DNA of 64,000 bases from Symbiodinium natans (taxonomy: Eukaryota; Sar; Dinophyceae; Suessiales; Symbiodiniaceae), in NCBI GenBank assembly GCA_905221605.1, contig CAJNDS010002124.1:1285421-1349420 (forward strand), read 5' to 3'. Position numbers and translations under genes: made by a program. Below, piece by piece: positions 1-11,030 of the stretch. The notes under the pieces were generated by a model. It saw only the letters and a program-made list of their open reading frames with translations. It was not told the origin of the DNA and made no database searches. Each line of letters opens with the position of its first letter. The stretch's first letter is position 1.

Positions 1-401
1 TGTGCGTTTAGGGTTTAAGTTGTTTTGTTCAAACCCGGAATCCTGAACCCTAAACCTCCTGGACAGGGTTGACAAGTCAAAGCTCCTAAGCCCTGAACAC
101 TCAACCCTCGTGTCAACATCCGGTGCTGCTGCTCCTGAACGGATTGCCAGCAGACATGCTAGCTTTAGTAGAGTTGCCAGTGCCGCGGGAAGGGCCCTGA
201 TATTGTTTCGTGGTTACTGTTCCTTTTCTTTACACAAGTGTCCCTGACAGCACCTACGAAGTGCTTAAACCCTACGCCGCACAGCCTAAACCCTAAACCC
301 TAAACCCTAAACCCTAAACCCTAAACCCTAAATCCTGCACAATTCGGGCAGCCAGGCTCCCATTTGAACTCTGAAAGATGGGATTGTTCACCCTTAGCCC
401 T

Positions 402-502
402 AAGGGTCCATGTACCTAATTATGGAAGACTTGGGCCTTAAAGTACTTCCTATATAAGGACTTTTGGGTCTAAGTATATAATAATAAAGTACATGGACCC
501 TG
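402..502. mobile_element. Family C inverted-repeat element
   Basis: Ends AAGGGTCCATGTACCT and AGTACATGGACCCT. Core TTGGGCCTTAAAG. Related copies at 57065-57147 (left end lost), 58209-58310 and 63723-63823, with a partial one near 6150-6200. Confidence 0.8.
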
Positions 503-509
503 GGGGTAG

Positions 510-597
510 ACGAACAGTCCTGAATAGGGCTAATGTGTCGGGGGGCACTAGAATCCCAATGAAGGATTGCTAGCGTAAGGGGGAGCATCCCAACCTC
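510..597. mobile_element. Family B element, left end truncated
   Basis: Contains AACAGTCCTGAATAGGG and GGCACTAGAATCCC, and ends GTAAGGGGGAGCATCCCAAC. It abuts the family C copy, so one may have inserted beside the other. Confidence 0.7.
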
Positions 598-710
598 CAA
601 GTGAGCATTGTCAAGACTGCAGGGTTTTTAAGATCCACCCTCAGCCCTACACTCAAAACCCCAAACCCGAAGCCCAGAACTTTAAAACCCTAAAGCCTAA
701 ACTCTAAACT

Positions 711-800
711 TTAAACCCTAAACCCTAAACCCTAAACCCTAAACCCTAAACCCTAAACCCTAAACCCTAAACCCTAAACCCTAAACCCTAAACCCTAAAC
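711..800. repeat. CCCTAAA array (interstitial telomere-type)
   Basis: About 12 perfect CCCTAAA units inside a degenerate C-rich stretch that continues to about 1225. Confidence 0.95.
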
Positions 801-1238
801 CTCAACCACTCATCTTCCAAACCGCAAAGCCCTTAAAGCCTCAAGCATCAAGGCGTTGAAGCTCCTAAGCCCCAAACCCCCCGAACCCCCACTCTTGACC
901 CCGTAAACCCTAAACCCTCAAAACTCCCCAACACTCCCTAAACTCTAAACTCCCTAAACCCCAAAACCCCAACCCTAAACCCTAAGATCTAAGCTCCCTA
1001 AACTCCCGAAACCCTAAACTCCCCAAATTCCCTTAAGCCCAAAACCCTTAAGGCGCTGAAGCTGGACCAGAAGTTCCCCAAAACCCCAACCCTAAACCCT
1101 AAAACCTAAGTTTTAAACCCGAAGCCCTTGAGGCGCTGAAGCTGGATCAGAAGTTGGTCCCTAAACCCTAAACCCTAAACCCTAAACCCTAAACCCCAAA
1201 CCCCAAACCCTAAACCCTGAACTCTAAACTCCCTTTAG

Positions 1239-1307
1239 CTGAAGGCGCTGAAGCTGGATCAGAAGTTCGTGGAGCCGCCACCGCTGGACCTAGAAGCGAT
1301 CTACGAC
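1239..1307 (+). CDS. Probable dynein heavy chain exon (FVEPPPLDL)
   Basis: Open frame reading KALKLDQKFVEPPPLDLEAIYD after CCCTTTAG, followed by GTGCC and then a TTTAGGG array. Dynein heavy chains carry a very similar stretch (LGxxFVEPPxxDLxxxY) just before the segment that becomes FVLTPGMDP in the exon at 36646. If it belongs to the same gene, the intervening sequence is 35 kb, with a small linking exon of about 10 codons not found. The start could also be 1245 (AAG then GCG). It could instead be a stray duplicated exon, since parts of it are repeated just upstream at 1051-1076 and 1131-1155. Confidence 0.5.
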
Positions 1308-1926
1308 GTGCCTGGGGGATGCAAGTCAGAGGGGAGTAGGGTTTAGGGTTTAGGGTTTAGGGTTTCGGGTTTATAGGGTGCACTAGGGGTTTTTTGGGGG
1401 AGAAGTTAGGGTGTTTAGCGAGTTTTGGGGAGTTTTTTGGAAGCGTTTAAAAAGTTTAGGGAGGTTTCGGGGGTTTGGGCTTTAGGGGTTTGGGGGGTTT
1501 TGGGGCGGGTTTAAGGAATGTAGCGGGCTTAGTAGGGAGTTCAAGGGGTTTAGGGAGTTTACGGGATTTAGGGGGGGGGGGGGGGTTTTGGGTTTAGGGT
1601 CGAGGGGAGTTTACGTAGAATTTAAGGCTGCTCCCTTCTGTGATGTTTAGTTTGACTATGCGGGTTGACCCCTTGGGCTGAGAAATGCCGCAATACAAAA
1701 AGGTGGAGAAGGGAGCTCCCTATACTCACCTTAAGCGGTTTAGGATTTAGGGTTTCGGATTTAGGGTTTAGGATTTAGAGTTTGGGGCTAACTGGTTTTT
1801 TTGAACGGTGCAGTGATACCCTGGTTAAAGCCTAAGCCTTAACCTCCAAAGCGTGTACCCTCTCAAGTGGCGTCGGCAACGCAACAACGATGCGTTCCTC
1901 GAGGTGTTTGCGGGTTCAGTCTAAGG

Positions 1927-2061
1927 CTAGCTACATGGGCCCTTAATATGGTCCCTTACCTCCGTGGAAGGGTTCTGATGTATGGGCCCTTAATATGCAT
2001 GGGGAAAAGAAGGGGTACATAAGGGGTACCCTTTTAAGGGCCCATACCATGTAACTACCCT
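1927..2061. mobile_element. Family A inverted-repeat element
   Basis: Left end GCTACATGGGCCCTTAATAT, right end AAGGGCCCATACCATGTAAC then TACCCT. Core has AAGGGGTACATAAGGGGTAC. Near-identical to 2397-2541. Confidence 0.85.
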
Positions 2062-2179
2062 AAGATTCAAGGCTTCCCAAGTTTGTTTCCACGGCGCAGC
2101 TCCTCATGTGCAACCCTCGGAGTCCCAGCTAGGGATGCTTAGCCTTGGATTACTTCATCAAGTTACAGAATCTACCACA

Positions 2180-2290
2180 GAGTCTAGGACCCAGAGTAGG
2201 CCCGTATTCTCTTTCTTTAGGGTTTAGGTTCCTTTATCAGGCCCCTTAAACCAAAAGGGCACCCTTTTCATTCCTAGGTTACTCTTGAGT
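2180..2290. mobile_element. Family F element
   Basis: GTCTAGGACCCAGAGTAGGC at the left and CCTAGGTTACTCTTGAGTCT at the right, with GCCCCTTAAACCAAAAGGGC internally. Same arrangement as GH16 intron 8. A 5' relic lies near 26950. Confidence 0.72.
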
Positions 2291-2396
2291 CTAGGAGCAT
2301 ACCGTAGCATGTGTGGTGCTTGACTCAGCTTTCATGAGCATGCGTGGATCTGGCAGGGAGTGTTGCACATAGGGACGATGCAAGTGAAACAGTTTT

Positions 2397-2541
2397 AGGG
2401 TAGTTACATGAGCCCTTAATATGGTCCCTTACCTTCTTGAGGGTTCTGAAGTATGGGCCCCTGAAATTTACAGGGTATATAAGGGGGTGTACAAGGGGTC
2501 CCGGTTTAAGGGCCCATAGTAAGGGACCATGTAACTACCCT
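2397..2541. mobile_element. Family A inverted-repeat element
   Basis: Complete copy: AGGGTAGTTACATG at the left and CATGTAACTACCCT at the right, with a second inner pair GGTCCCTTA / TAAGGGACC. The terminal AGGG/CCCT matches the TTTAGGG flank, so insertion into telomere-type repeats is likely. Confidence 0.88.
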
Positions 2542-3664
2542 AAACCTGAAACCCTAAACCCTCAACCCCCTAAACCCTAATCCCTAAACCTTGGACCCTA
2601 AACCCCAAACCCTAAACCCTAAACCCCACCCAAGATACAGCATGCTCTTGCAGCTCGAGTCTTCAACTCTTCTGGGCCCGTGCCTCTTGCTCAGGAATCG
2701 AGCTGTACGACGCCACTCCTGCCTCTTGCTCAGGGTTTAGGGCTTTAGGATTTAGGGCTTTAGGGCTTTAGGGCTTCAGGGCTTTAGGGCTTCAGGGCTT
2801 TAGGGCTTTAGGGCTTTAGGTTTTTAAGGTTTCAGGGTTTAGGGTTTAGGGAAAGAAGCCTGCAATACCGATTGCTCGTGCGGTCTAGGAATATCTGACG
2901 ACCACGATATGTGCACGACTAGTTACTCGAAGCCGAACCCTTACTCCTACATTATTAACATTGCGCCCAGGTTTAGGGTTTAGGGTTTTTGTTGCCCGAG
3001 ACACCGAAATTCTACGCTGCAAGACTTCCCTTGCTCGCCCACACTTTCAACGCCTGGTGTGTCGGCGTAGGGTTTTTGTAGGCTTGCAGTTTAAAGGATT
3101 CCATGAGCGGACCCGCCATGGACGGACGTCCCTTTATGGACTTACGTGCTACGTACCCGAAGTTACTTCTTTAGAGCTTAGGGTTTAGGGGTTTAGTTGT
3201 TCAGGGATAGGGCCTAGTATGCCAAGCAGCCCTGAACCACTCCCTCAACTTCAAGTGGCATCTTTTCACCCTAACCAACCCCTAAACCCCAAACTCCCTA
3301 AACACCAAGCCGCAACCCCCTAAACCCTAAACCCTAATCCCTAAACTCCCTGAAACCCCACACCCACCAAACCCCTAAACCCTAAACCCTGAACCTCCTA
3401 GACCGGCAGAACTTTTTGGCTTAATCGCCTGAAGCAAGTGCTTTACCCTTGAGCAAGTGCTCGCCCCAACGTTCGGCGACATTCTGCCGCCATGAGCGCC
3501 TCGGTAGCTGACTGGTGCCGATTTTTCTTTGTTTCATTTTTGGTTTTTTGTTTACGTTTACATGTTTATGGGTTTATGGTTCAGGGTTTAGGGTTTAGGG
3601 TTTAGAGCGAGCCCTAAACCCCAGACCCCAAAACCCAAGATACTTCAAGGCTGGAACCAGTAAG

Positions 3665-3723
3665 GCAAAGCCCTCATCTACCGCTTCACCTTTATCGACA
3701 TCGAGGATGGGGACCCCGAGGCC
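3665..3723 (+). CDS. Candidate exon
   Basis: Between a CCCTAAA-like stretch and a TTTAGGG array, after GTAAG, the frame reads KALIYRFTFIDIEDGDPEAE. A second frame is also open over this stretch, so the reading is not certain. Family not recognised. Confidence 0.3.
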
Positions 3724-3895
3724 GAATGCTTATGATCTAGGGTTTAGGGTTTAGGGGTTAGGGTTAGAGTGTAGGGGGTCCAGGGTGTTTAGGGTGTTTA
3801 AGGTTTAGGGCCTTTAGAGTGTTTAGGGTGCTGTAGTTTTAGGGTTTAGGTTCAATTTTTTGCTGTTTGAGTAGTTTTATGCATTGGGACTGACC

Positions 3896-4002
3896 AACCA
3901 CCCTAAACCCTAAACCCTAAACCCTAAACCCTAAACCCTAAACCCTAAACCCTAAACCCTAAACCCTAAACCCTAAACCCTAAACCCTAAACCCTAAACC
4001 CA
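3896..4002. repeat. CCCTAAA array
   Basis: About 14 perfect units. Followed by degenerate CCCTAAA-like sequence, a C-run/A-run and (TA)n to 4400. Confidence 0.95.
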
Positions 4003-4236
4003 GTACACCTTCAGGAAGGAGCATTCCTCGCCTTTAGCCTTCAACCCTCAACCTTAAACCCCCTGAACCTCCCGAAAACCCCCTCAACCCCCAAAACCCC
4101 GAAACCCCTAAACCCCCTAAACCCTAAACCTCCTAATCCCCTAAACCCACAAAGCCCCCTGTATAAACCCCAAGCCCCGCAAGCCCCTGTATGCCCCGTC
4201 TGCCCCCTAACCCCACCCAAACCCTGAACGCCAAAC

Positions 4237-4268
<32 letters not shown>

Positions 4269-4402
4269 AAAAAAGAAGAACAATACATAAATAAATATAT
4301 ATATATATATATGTGTATATGTATATGTATATATATATATAATGACATAAAAAAAACACAACCCTGAACTCTCAACCCCCTCAACCCGAAACCTAAACCT
4401 TG

Positions 4403-4502
4403 CGATGTTCCCCCTTATGCTAGAAGCCCTTACTGGGGATTATGGTCGGGGCGACTAGAATCCCTATGAAGGACTCTTAGTATCAGGGGGAACATCCCAA
4501 CC
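4403..4502. mobile_element. Family B inverted-repeat element
   Basis: Ends GCGATGTTCCCCCTTATGCT and GTATCAGGGGGAACATCCCA. Core GGCGACTAGAATCCCTATGA. Complete copy. Confidence 0.85.
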
Positions 4503-4593
4503 ATAACCCCAAACCCCAAACCCCAAACCCTAAACCCTAAACCCTAAACCCTAAACCCTAAACCCTAAACACCCTACACCCCCCTAAGTTCAG

Positions 4594-4674
4594 GTCGCTG
4601 GCCTCTCGAAGTCCAAGAGCATGCCGGCCTTGCCCATCACGCTCGACCCCGAGAATGAGGCGAGCGCTCTGGGG
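4594..4674 (+). CDS. Candidate exon
   Basis: After AGTTCAG the frame reads VAGLSKSKSMPALPITLDPE then NEASALG, up to a TTTGGGG/TTTAGGG array. CCCTAAA array on the left. Not recognised. Confidence 0.35.
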
Positions 4675-5276
4675 GTTTGGGGTTTGGGGTTTAGGTTCGT
4701 TTTAGGCTGTTTTTTTTTTTTTTTTTTGGGGGGGTAGGTGTTTGCATGAATATCACTGTTGCTGTTATTATTTTTGATTGTTATTATTCTTGTTTGTTTT
4801 TTTTTTGGGGGGGGGGGGGGGGGGGAGTTGGAGTTGGGGTTCAGGGTTTGCGTGTTTTTTTGGGGTTTGAGCTCTGTCTTTTGTTTTTTGGCGGTTCAGG
4901 GCTTCGGAGGGATTGGGGATTTTGGGGGGTTTAGGGTTTAGGGTTTAGGGTCTAGGGTTTAGGGCTTAGGGTTTAGGGTTTAGGGTTTAGGGTGTTCAGG
5001 GTTCATCAAGGGACTACCTTGGACCGGTAAGGCTGTGGGGACCCTTTTTAAAGATTATGAGGGCCAGATTCGAAGTATATAAAAGAAGCCTTAAGGGGCA
5101 CAACCTTTTAGGGGGACGAGTCTTAATCCCTGTAAACCCTGAACCGCAAGACCTCAACCCTAAACCCCAAACACTAAAACCCTTAAACCCCAAACCCTAA
5201 CCTGAAACCCTAAGCCCTAAGCCCTAAGCCCTGAGCCCTGAACCCTAAACCCTTACCTTCCCCCGCTCGCTTTGAG

Positions 5277-5371
5277 GCGCAAATGAGCGAGACGCAACAG
5301 CGGGAGTACGTCAGCAGCTTGCCACTGCAGGCCTCCCGCAGTGGATGAAGGAACATGCCTTATACCCCGAG
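5277..5371 (+). CDS. Candidate exon
   Basis: After TTTGAG one frame reads ANERDATAGVRQQLATAGLP then QWMKEHALYPE and ends at a GTTTAGGG donor. CCCTAAA-type repeats lie upstream. Not recognised. Confidence 0.35.
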
Positions 5372-5419
5372 GTTTAGGGTTTAGGGTTTCGGGTTTAGGG
5401 TTTAGGGTTTAGGGTTAAC

Positions 5420-5478
5420 TTGGGATGTTCCCCCATACTAACAGTCCTTAGTTAGTATAAGGGGGAACATCCCAACCT
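5420..5478. mobile_element. Family B element, short (core deleted)
   Basis: Only the two arms remain: TTGGGATGTTCCCCCATACT and AGTATAAGGGGGAACATCCC, nearly a perfect hairpin. Confidence 0.85.
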
Positions 5479-5792
5479 TAAACCCTGAACCCTATACAGT
5501 TCGCCAGTTCGCCAGAACTTTATAGACATATGGGTATTGCCTCTTCTGGGGGGGGGGGGTACCTTGCGTTGGAGTCGGGGATTACGGTTTTGGGCTCAGG
5601 GCTTACGGTGCAGGGGCTGCGTATTTGTTTCTCTGATGGTTTTTGTTATCCTTATTCTCCGCTGGGCTGGTCAAGGAGTTTGAAGGATTTTCAGGATTTG
5701 TTGGTTCAATGTCTTATTCCACCGGTTTGGATTCCTGTCCTCCAGGTTTGGCAGCTTATCCCAGAGCCCCCCCCGTTGTTCTGAGGTATTTC

Positions 5793-5930
5793 CGCCCCCC
5801 CCCCCCCCACCCCCCCCCCCCCCCCCCCCCCCCCCCCGCCCCCCCCCCCCCCCCCCGCCCCCCCCCCACCCCCCCCCCCGCGCCCCGCCCCCCGCCCGCC
5901 GCCCCCCCCCCCCCCCCAGCCTGTCCCCCG
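5793..5930. repeat. C-rich homopolymer region
   Basis: C-runs of up to about 26 bases broken by single A or G. Frames reading poly-Pro or poly-Gly here are artefacts. Confidence 0.9.
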
Positions 5931-6414
5931 CAAACTCCGCAAGCTCCCGTACTTAGTTGAACCTGAATTTCTTGATGCACTCCTCTTTAAGAACCGACGA
6001 GTACCTCGGATATCATCTGTCATGTTCCTTTTTTGGGACGTTCCGGTTACAATGGGTCAAACCCTAGAAAAGCCCCGCAACATATTCCTTAGGCTCAAAT
6101 AGCCCAAAATAGACCTTAACCCAAAACTCTGTCTCGTATGGTCCCCAATGGGCCCATGTACCTACATAGGGTATGCTTGGGCTTTAAGAAGCGCTCCCTG
6201 CAACCCCAAACCCCTAGACATGAAAACCTGAATCCCGGCAGCCTGAACACCAGGGTCATGCTTACAAAGCTGTAAGCCCCAAGTCATGAAACTCCTAGAG
6301 CCCTAAACCCGAAGCCATAATTTCTCAGAATGAGCCCCTAGAACCCTACACCCCCCCCGCAAGTCATGGAACCCCCTAAAAAACCCTCAACCCCGGCACC
6401 CTAGACTTGTGTCC

Positions 6415-6622
6415 AACACCCTAAACCCTAAACCCAACACCCTAAACCCTAAACCCTAAACCCTAAACCCTAAACCCTAAACCCTAAACCCTAAACCCTA
6501 AACCCTAAACCCTAACCTAAACCCTAAACCCTAAACCCTAAACCCTAAACCCTAAACCCTAAACCCTAAACCCTAAACCCTAAACCCTAAACCCTAAACC
6601 CTAAACCCTAAACCCTAAACCC
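6415..6622. repeat. CCCTAAA array
   Basis: About 28 units with one phase slip at about 6516 (CCCTAACCTAAACCC). Faces a TTTAGGG array at 6727-6816 across a 100-bp unique segment. Confidence 0.95.
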
Positions 6623-6726
6623 TGGCGAGGTTGGACCGGCTCCCAGACATGCACTTCCGAACGCGGCTCCACACGTCGTGGACGAGGAGCCGGAGGAGGC
6701 GCCCTGAACACGCTGGCTGAGGGTCT

Positions 6727-6816
6727 TGTAGGGTTTAGGGTTTAGGGTTTAGGGTTTAGGGTTTAGGGTTTAGGGTTTAGGGTTTAGGGTTTAGGGTTTA
6801 GGGTTTAGGGTTTAGG
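6727..6816. repeat. TTTAGGG array
   Basis: About 12 perfect units. Opposite orientation to 6415-6622. Confidence 0.95.
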
Positions 6817-7087
6817 CGTAAGAGGGGGCGGCCTTGATCCCCACTTCCTTTGACGGACTACCACGACGCTGCGTACCCGCAAAGCCCAGGGTTGCCGTTG
6901 CAATAGCCTGTGGGGTCTACAGTCTACAGGGCTCGGGATCCGGGTCCTAGACGCAAAGCCCTCAGCCCTAAACCCGAAGGCCTAAGCCCCAAGCCCTAAG
7001 CCCTAAGCCCTAAGCCCTAAGCCCTAAGCCCTAAACCCTAAACCCTAAACCCTAAACCCTAAACCCTGCCCCCCTCTACCCCTGCAG

Positions 7088-7187
7088 GGCTTAGGGGGTC
7101 ATCGAGAGGTGCAGCTGCCGGCAGAGCTGGCAGAGTCGACCGATGAGCCCCAGGCCAGCAGCCCAAAATCCTATGGGCCCGAAACGG
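7088..7187 (+). CDS. Candidate exon
   Basis: After CCTGCAG the frame reads GLGGHREVQLPAELAESTDE then PQASSPKSYGPETG, running into a GTTTAGGG donor. Flanked by CCCTAAA (left) and TTTAGGG (right) arrays. Confidence 0.35.
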
Positions 7188-7532
7188 GTTTAGGGTTTAG
7201 GGTTTAGGGTTTAGGGTTTAGGGTTTAGGGTTTAGGGTTTAGGGTTCAGGGTTTAGGGTTTAGGGAGGGTTTTGGGTAAGGATTTGCAGGCCTGGAATCT
7301 CCAAGAACCGGTGGGCCTTCACGAGCTTGTAAGCTGAAGCCCGGGCAGCTAGGGTTTGGGGTTTAGGGTATTCAGGGTTTAGGGTTTAGCGGTTTTGGGT
7401 TTGGGTCCCTGATACTCAAGGCAGTCCTGTGGAATCCCGTCAGGCTGCCGCGGAGGAATTCCTTCCGCCGCCGTGGCTCAGCAAGCACAGGCAGACCAGG
7501 AGGGGCCTCGTAGTTAATGGTAGAGTTATAAC

Positions 7533-7650
7533 TTTGTGGTGCTTTACTGAAACTTTAGATCTTTAGCTTTTTGGGGTTTATTGGGTTTCTTAATAAGGCA
7601 GCTAAAAGTTTATTTTTTTGCTACCCTCCTAAGTGCAGCAAAGATTATTG
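7533..7650. mobile_element. Family D element
   Basis: Shares GTGGTGCTTTACTG, AACTTTAGATC, CTTAATAAGGCAGCTAAAAG and CTACCCTCCTAAGTGCAGC with 55464-55565 and 62915-63032. The neighbouring motif TGGGTTATAAGGATCCT also recurs beside the 55-kb copy, but in a different order. Confidence 0.75.
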
Positions 7651-8397
7651 CAAGGACCCTAGATTGGGTTATAAGGATCCTAGCTTAGGCTATCGGTCCC
7701 TTAACTTTGGTGTTGTGTGTGGGCCACCACTTGTAAGGGGCCAACGCACCCAACATCTGGGGTGTTCTTGTGTTCAAGGGTGTTTCGATAGATCTCCTTA
7801 TGGTTTAGGGTGTCAGGGTTGGGGTCAAGACTATCCAAAATTCAAAAGATTTCCGAAGTTATGGGCCCGACCTGCCACAAAATCATCTGCGACACCCGAC
7901 GTCACCCTAAACCCTAAACTGGAAACCCGAAGCAGCACTTGACTTGAAGTCTACTCTCAGCAGCTGTGCTGTTCAGGGTTCTGGCTCCTTCCAAAGATTT
8001 AAGCAACCTTCATGGCCTTTAAAGTTGGAAGCCCGCCCTAGCTACTGGGTGTCTATAGAGCCTTCAACAGTAAACCATAAATCCTAAGATGCGCAATAGA
8101 AAGCACATGTGCTGTTTCCCGAGATTGTCTACTCAATACATATTCCCGATACTTGGCTTGTGGAGTGCGGATGTACTTCGGTCATTTCAGCCGTCTGAGG
8201 CCTTTGCGAGTGTCTAGGGTCTGGGGTTTTAGTCCCAGACTCCAATTAAGCTTCGTGGGGTCACGGGGCAATGGAGCCTCTGATAGAAGTCCCTAAACCC
8301 TAAACCCTAAACCCTATACCCTAAACCCTAAACCCTATACCCTAAACCCTAAACCCTAAACCCTAAACCCTAAACCCTAAGCTCAGGGTTTATAGAG

Positions 8398-8483
8398 GAA
8401 CCTCGCAGCTCCGGCTGTTGTAGCTGAAGGGCTCCTGCTGGCTGCAACGCAGGTTTCCGAATCGCAGAATGTGCACGGATTAG
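8398..8483 (+). CDS. Candidate exon
   Basis: After ATAGAG the frame reads NLAAPAVVAEGLLLAATQVS then ESQNVHGL and ends before GTGTTAGGG. CCCTAAA array left, TTTAGGG array right. Confidence 0.35.
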
Positions 8484-8667
8484 GTGTTAGGGTTTAGGGT
8501 TTAGGGTTTAGGGTTTAGGGTTTAGGGTTTAGGGTTCAGGGTTCAGGGTTTAGCGGTTAGGTAAGGGTTTGGGGTTGATTCCCCCCACCCAATGCGAACC
8601 CAACTTCAGGCGCACCTGATAAATTTTCTGTTCAACCCTAAGCCCTCTAAACGAAACCCGGGGGTCC

Positions 8668-8900
8668 ATGCACCTCTACAGCCCGGAGCTCAAGCAGTTT
8701 GAGGAGGGAGAACCGCACAGCTATGATCCCAGACGCGTCACGCGCCTTGCGTTCACGGGCTGGGACCTTCTGAATTTGGGCATGGCTTTGGTCGTCAACC
8801 GGGGTGGAACCTGGTACATGGTAGATGGGGCCTATGGTGATGAGGATCGAGTGAGACTCAATCTTGGCCATGAGGATGATCCCCATTGGTACAGTGCTGG
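8668..8900 (+). CDS. Candidate exon or short gene fragment
   Basis: A frame open for 110 codons (to 9000), the last part being CCCTAAA-derived. It starts MHLYSPELKQFEEGEPHSYD and contains RLAFTGWDLLNLGMALVVNR and GTWYMVDGAYGDEDRVRLNL. The composition is like a globular protein and free of telomere-repeat words. Not recognised. It might be translated from an internal exon rather than start at the Met. Confidence 0.4.
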
Positions 8901-9219
8901 TCAGGACCTTTCACGGGGCAGCTCATTGGTCAGTTGCCATGGCCTCCACAGACATGGCTCAGTGTACCAAGAAAGCTGCAACCTAAACCCAAAACCCTGA
9001 ACCCCCAAAACCTAGACCCTAAACCCTGAAACCCTAAACCCCTAAACCCCTGAACCCCTAAAACTTCCACACCCTAGGCCTAAACCCCTAAAAACCCCTA
9101 AAAACCTAAATTCCTGAACCCTAGACTCCCTATAAACCCCTAAACCCCTAAACCCCTAAAGCCCTAAAGCCCTAAACCCTAAACCCCTAAACCCTAAACC
9201 CTAAACCCTAAACCCCAAG

Positions 9220-9315
9220 GGCATGGCCCAGTTGCGGGAGCGTCGGTCATCCGGAGCTTTGCTGCAGACCCTGCGTGCACCATCTTGCAGGCTGCGGGCT
9301 GCTTTGGCTTCGAGG
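9220..9315 (+). CDS. Candidate exon
   Basis: After CCCCAAG the frame reads GMAQLRERRSSGALLQTLRA then PSCRLRAALAS and ends before GTTTGGGG. CCCTAAA left, TTTAGGG right. Not recognised. Confidence 0.35.
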
Positions 9316-10315
9316 GTTTGGGGGGTTTAGGGTTTAGGGTTTAGGGTTTAGGGTTAGGGTTTAGGGTTTAGGGTTTAGGTTTTAGGGTTTAGGGTTTAAG
9401 GTTTAGGGTTTACGGTTTAGGGTTTAGGGTTGAGGGTTGAGGGTGGGATTCCTGCACCAGGTTTCGGGGGTTTCGGGTCCGGGGTTTTAGAGTTTTTGTG
9501 GCTCCGGGTTTAGGGTTTCTGGAGTGGGGTTTCAGGTCTACAGGCTCCGAGACATTCTTCCACGTACTTCTGATGTTCGCTTATGAGGCTTGGGGTTTGT
9601 TCCCGGAGCCGAAGCTGACGCCATGAGCTACCCTAAAGCCCTTAACCCTGAACCCTGAAGCTTAAACCCTAAACCCCAAACCCCAAACCCTAAACCCCAA
9701 ACCCCAAAGCCTAAACCCTAAACCCGAAACCCTAAAGCTCCGAAGACTCTCCCATAGCCGGGAGACCTCTGGGTTGTTAGTTCCCAGGCTTGTTGAGGCG
9801 CCCTAAACCTCTCCTTCACATGTATGATGTATGTATACATATATATGTATATATAGAGATTGCAGTTTATGTATATGCATATATGTATGTATGTATATGC
9901 ATGTATACATATGTGTGTGTGCTTATTAGTTACTTATTGTAGGCCCGAACTCATTAGTGGGCATTGTGCAGAAATATCGTGTGCATCTTGCAAAATTTGG
10001 GCCTGCTGCGCCTGGGCTTTCGGGTTCAGGGGCTGCAAGTCCGTGGGCTTTAGGGTGCCCAGGCTTAGAAGCTACTGGGTCTGGGTCTTGAGGTTTAGGG
10101 GCTTATAAGGCTATAAGGGTTTAGGGTTTAGGGTTTAGGGTATACTGGGCCTCGAATAAGGTGAAATAGTTTCCGAGCGTTGTGGGACTGAATGGGCGGG
10201 TGGCTTGACTAGTGAATGCTTTGACGAACCCTAAACCCTGAACCCTAAACCCTCAGCCCTAAGCCCTAAAGCCTCAGCCCTTCAACGCTAAAGCTCCCCC
10301 CCCCCCCCCCCCAAG

Positions 10316-10392
10316 CCGACGTCCAATGGGAGGCCGCTGTGTAGACGGGGACGGCTGTGGCTACTGCCATATGCAGCGCCTTGCCATCGGAA
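10316..10392 (+). CDS. Candidate exon with Cys/His motif
   Basis: After a C-run ending in CCAAG the frame reads RRPMGGRCVDGDGCGYCHMQ then RLAIG and ends before GATGTTTAGGG (GA donor). CVDGDGCGYCH resembles the small C-x5-C-x2-C-H zinc-binding motif that I associate with dinoflagellate CCCH-like proteins; this is from memory, so treat it as inference. Confidence 0.4.
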
Positions 10393-10784
10393 GATGTTTA
10401 GGGTTTTGGGTTCGGCCCAAAGCCATCTATCAACTGATAAGCCCGGAACATCTCTGGGCCCTGAGCGTCCCCAGAAACCCTAGGCCCTAGAAGCCCCATG
10501 AACCCCAGCGCTCTTTCTCTCTCTCTTTTTTTCTATATTATAGAGATAAACCTATGAGCCTGAATGGTTTCTTCAATCTGCAGGCGTAACTCAGTACCCC
10601 ATCCAGAGGCAAGGTTTCCCACTTCAGCAGGAGTGCAGGTTGCTCTCGGTTTTATTTGTATTACCCTCGACGGTAAACCCCAAATCCCACAACCCTAAAC
10701 ACCCAAACGCTACACCCCCAAGCCCTAAAATATGCACCTTCCAAACCCCCAAACACCTTGAACCCCAAACCGCAAACCGCACTT

Positions 10785-10817
<33 letters not shown>

Positions 10818-10904
10818 AGCCCAAAAGCCTCAAAGCCCTAAAGCCCGAAAGGCCCAAGCCCTTAACCCTAAACCTTAAACTCTATAAACCCCAAGCCCTA
10901 AGTC

Positions 10905-11030
10905 CTAAAGCCCTAAGGCCCTAAAGCCCTTAAAAGCCCTTAAAAGCCCTAAAGCCCTCAAGCCCTAAAGCCCTTAAATGCCCTTAAAAGCCCTTAAACG
11001 CCCTTAAAAGCCCTTAAAAGCCCCAAACCC
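10905..11030. repeat. Degenerate tandem repeat of AGCCCTTAAA units
   Basis: About ten short units (AGCCCTTAAA / AGCCCTAAA) that look derived from CCCTAAA. Confidence 0.8.

Noticed and set aside
5643..6023. Poly-proline and poly-glycine frames on both strands
   Set aside because: They translate C/G homopolymers; no conserved sequence flanks them.
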